A stretch of 6,419 nucleotides of DNA, taken from CAZCFB01 sp964511535. GTDB lineage: Bacteria; Myxococcota_A; Polyangia; GCA-2747355; CAZCFB01. The notes under the pieces are model-generated. The model saw nothing but the letters and a program-made list of their open reading frames with translations. It was not told where the DNA came from and ran no database searches. Shown here piece by piece: positions 5,126-6,419 of this stretch. Numbering within the stretch: the stretch's first letter is position 1; each line of letters begins with the position of its first letter. A program made the translations under genes and the position numbers. The stretch is taken from positions 1-6,419 of the forward strand of contig CAZEFW010000271.1 of assembly GCA_964511535.1 (NCBI GenBank). Reading direction: 5' to 3'.

Positions 5126-6391
5126 ATGACCGCTCGCCCCTGCACCTGTGGCGCCGTTGGCGCTCTGCTGATGCTCTTTACGCTGGCCGCCTGCAGCGAT
5201 GACCCTGCCCAAAACCCGGACGCGGGGGTGACGCAGGACAAGGGCAATGGAACCCAGGAAGGCGGCGCCGGTGATGGCAAGATCACGGACGGCCCGAAGA
5301 AGGGCGACGGCAAGGTGGTGGACGCCAAGCCGCCCAAGCCGGACGCCAAGCAGCCGGCCCACTGGGTCAAGATCAACAGCGGCCCCCAGCTGACCTACCC
5401 GACGGCGACGCTGCTGCCCAACGGGGATGTGCTCATCGCTGGCGGATCCATCCGCGATGCGTCGGGCAGCGACGAGGAGCAGAAGAAGGCCTGGCGCTAC
5501 CAGACGGCCAAGGGCAAGTTCATCCCGGCTGGTGAGATGAATGAGGCCCGCACCGACCATACCGCCACCCTGCTGGACAACGGAAAGGTGCTGGTGGTGG
5601 GCGGCAACGGCGACAAGACCTACCTGGCCGAGACCGAGCTGTTCGACCCGAAGACCATGAAGTGGTCCCAGGGGCCCAAGATGCCTCAGTCCCGCTGGGC
5701 CCACGCGGCGGTGAAGCTCAAGAACGGCTGGGTGCTCGTGACCGGCGGCTTCGGCTCCTCCGACTCCCTCGCCTCGGTGACCCTGTACGACCCGGGCAGC
5801 AACAGCTTCAAGACCCCCGCCAAGCAGATGGCCGACGAGCGCCGCTACCACGCCATGTCCCTGCTCAAGAGCGGCAAGGTGCTCATCTCGGGCGGGCTGT
5901 TCGGCAAGAGCAACTGGAAGTACAAGTCCCGCGACACCACCGAGATCTACGACCCGAACAACGGCTCGTTCAAGGCGGGGCCCAAGATGGTGCGCGGGCG
6001 CAGCTCACACACCTCCACCGTGCGCGGCGACGGCACCGTGCTCATCGTGGGCGGCCTGGACTGGAACTCCACCGGGTCGAAGGTGCTCAACGACCTGTAC
6101 GATCCCACCAAGAACACCATGACCAACATCTCCTACCCCGCGTCCGGCCTGCCGGTGGCACACTTCGCCGCGCTGCTCAACGACGGGCGGGTGCTGATCG
6201 TCGACTATGACCAGACCGTGGCCTTCTCCCCCAAGATGGGCGGCGTGTGGGACTCCCTGCCGGTGCTGCCCGACAAGCGCTTCCGCTCCGCCGAGGTGCA
6301 GTTGAAGAACGGCAACATCCTCGTGGTGGCCGGCCAGACCCAGACCACCCCATACACCCTGGCCCAGGGGGCGTACATCTTCGTGCCGTAG
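5126..6391 (+). CDS. Secreted lipoprotein with seven kelch-like repeats (predicted beta-propeller)
   Basis: From the 5126 start this is a 421-residue protein (426 from 5111). It opens with a lipoprotein signal peptide: positively charged start, hydrophobic GALLMLFTL core, lipobox LAAC with lipidated Cys23. A disordered Asp/Gly/Lys/Pro-rich linker follows (about 24-77), of a kind frequent in myxobacterial lipoproteins. The rest holds seven kelch/galactose-oxidase-like motifs of the form H-x-LL-x-NG-x-VL-x-GG. Their glycine pairs or equivalents lie near residues 107, 160, 208, 257, 310, 361 and 403, about 42-53 residues apart. Five are canonical; the sixth (VLIVDY) and seventh (ILVVAG) are degenerate. 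ELFDP, LYDP and IYDP strands between them are typical of these blades. Seven repeats suggest a seven-bladed propeller anchored to a membrane, used for binding; no catalytic residues were identified. It has no clear link to the BMC and is likely a separate transcription unit. Confidence 0.88.
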   Translation: MTARPCTCGAVGALLMLFTLAACSDDPAQNPDAGVTQDKGNGTQEGGAGDGKITDGPKKGDGKVVDAKPPKPDAKQPAHWVKINSGPQLTYPTATLLPNGDVLIAGGSIRDASGSDEEQKKAWRYQTAKGKFIPAGEMNEARTDHTATLLDNGKVLVVGGNGDKTYLAETELFDPKTMKWSQGPKMPQSRWAHAAVKLKNGWVLVTGGFGSSDSLASVTLYDPGSNSFKTPAKQMADERRYHAMSLLKSGKVLISGGLFGKSNWKYKSRDTTEIYDPNNGSFKAGPKMVRGRSSHTSTVRGDGTVLIVGGLDWNSTGSKVLNDLYDPTKNTMTNISYPASGLPVAHFAALLNDGRVLIVDYDQTVAFSPKMGGVWDSLPVLPDKRFRSAEVQLKNGNILVVAGQTQTTPYTLAQGAYIFVP

Positions 6392-6392
6392 T

Positions 6393-6405
6393 GCAGCTTC
6401 GCTGC
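6393..6405 (+). other. Small hairpin after the lipoprotein stop codon
   Basis: GCAGC (6393-6397) and GCTGC (6401-6405) form a 5-bp stem with a 3-base TTC loop directly after the stop codon. No U-tract follows within the 14 remaining bases, so a terminator cannot be claimed. Confidence 0.3.
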
Positions 6406-6419
6406 GCGGGCTTCAGGCT

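Noticed and set aside
4478..5851. 457-codon open frame on the minus strand
   Set aside because: It overlaps the second BMC-T and the lipoprotein on the opposite strand, crosses their gap, and its His/Gly/Leu/Arg-rich translation has no recognisable motif. It is a mirror-frame artefact of high-GC codon use.

Overview
This is a GC-rich bacterial window whose gene content and style point to Myxococcota (former Deltaproteobacteria). Three things suggest this. The bacterial microcompartment (BMC) shell proteins look, from memory, very close to those of Haliangium ochraceum. A lipoprotein carries the Asp/Gly/Lys/Pro-rich linker common in that phylum. A DUF222 (13E12-type) HNH-family gene is also present. 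No database search was possible, so the taxonomic assignment is inference.

Layout. Positions 1-914 (minus strand) hold a DUF222-family gene that runs off the left edge; its near-consensus sigma-70-type promoter is at 949-976. Positions 1035-1424 (minus) hold msrB, a methionine sulfoxide reductase B. A 117-bp divergent gap follows, with phased TTGTGGT repeats. Positions 1542-5041 (plus) form a compact five-gene BMC operon: permuted tandem-domain shell trimer (BMC-T), hexameric shell protein (BMC-H), pentameric vertex protein (BMC-P, EutN/CcmL family), CoA-acylating aldehyde dehydrogenase of the PduP/EutE type with an N-terminal encapsulation-peptide-like helix, and a second tandem BMC-T that starts at TTG. 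Positions 5126-6391 (plus) encode a secreted lipoprotein with seven kelch-like repeats, probably a separate transcription unit.

How the genes fit together. The three shell classes needed to close a polyhedral compartment (hexamer, pseudohexameric trimer, pentamer) surround one core enzyme that turns an aldehyde into an acyl-CoA. This is the core chemistry of a metabolosome. No signature enzyme that would make the aldehyde (diol dehydratase, glycyl-radical enzyme, ethanolamine ammonia-lyase, aldolase) is in the window. No phosphotransacylase or alcohol dehydrogenase is present either. The flanking genes have no evident metabolic link. The substrate of this compartment is therefore the main open question. 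The order T-H-P-ALDH-T matches what I recall of the H. ochraceum locus, whose physiological role was, as far as I know, not established.

No tRNA, rRNA, CRISPR array or complete insertion sequence was seen. No stretch over 300 bases lacks a gene.
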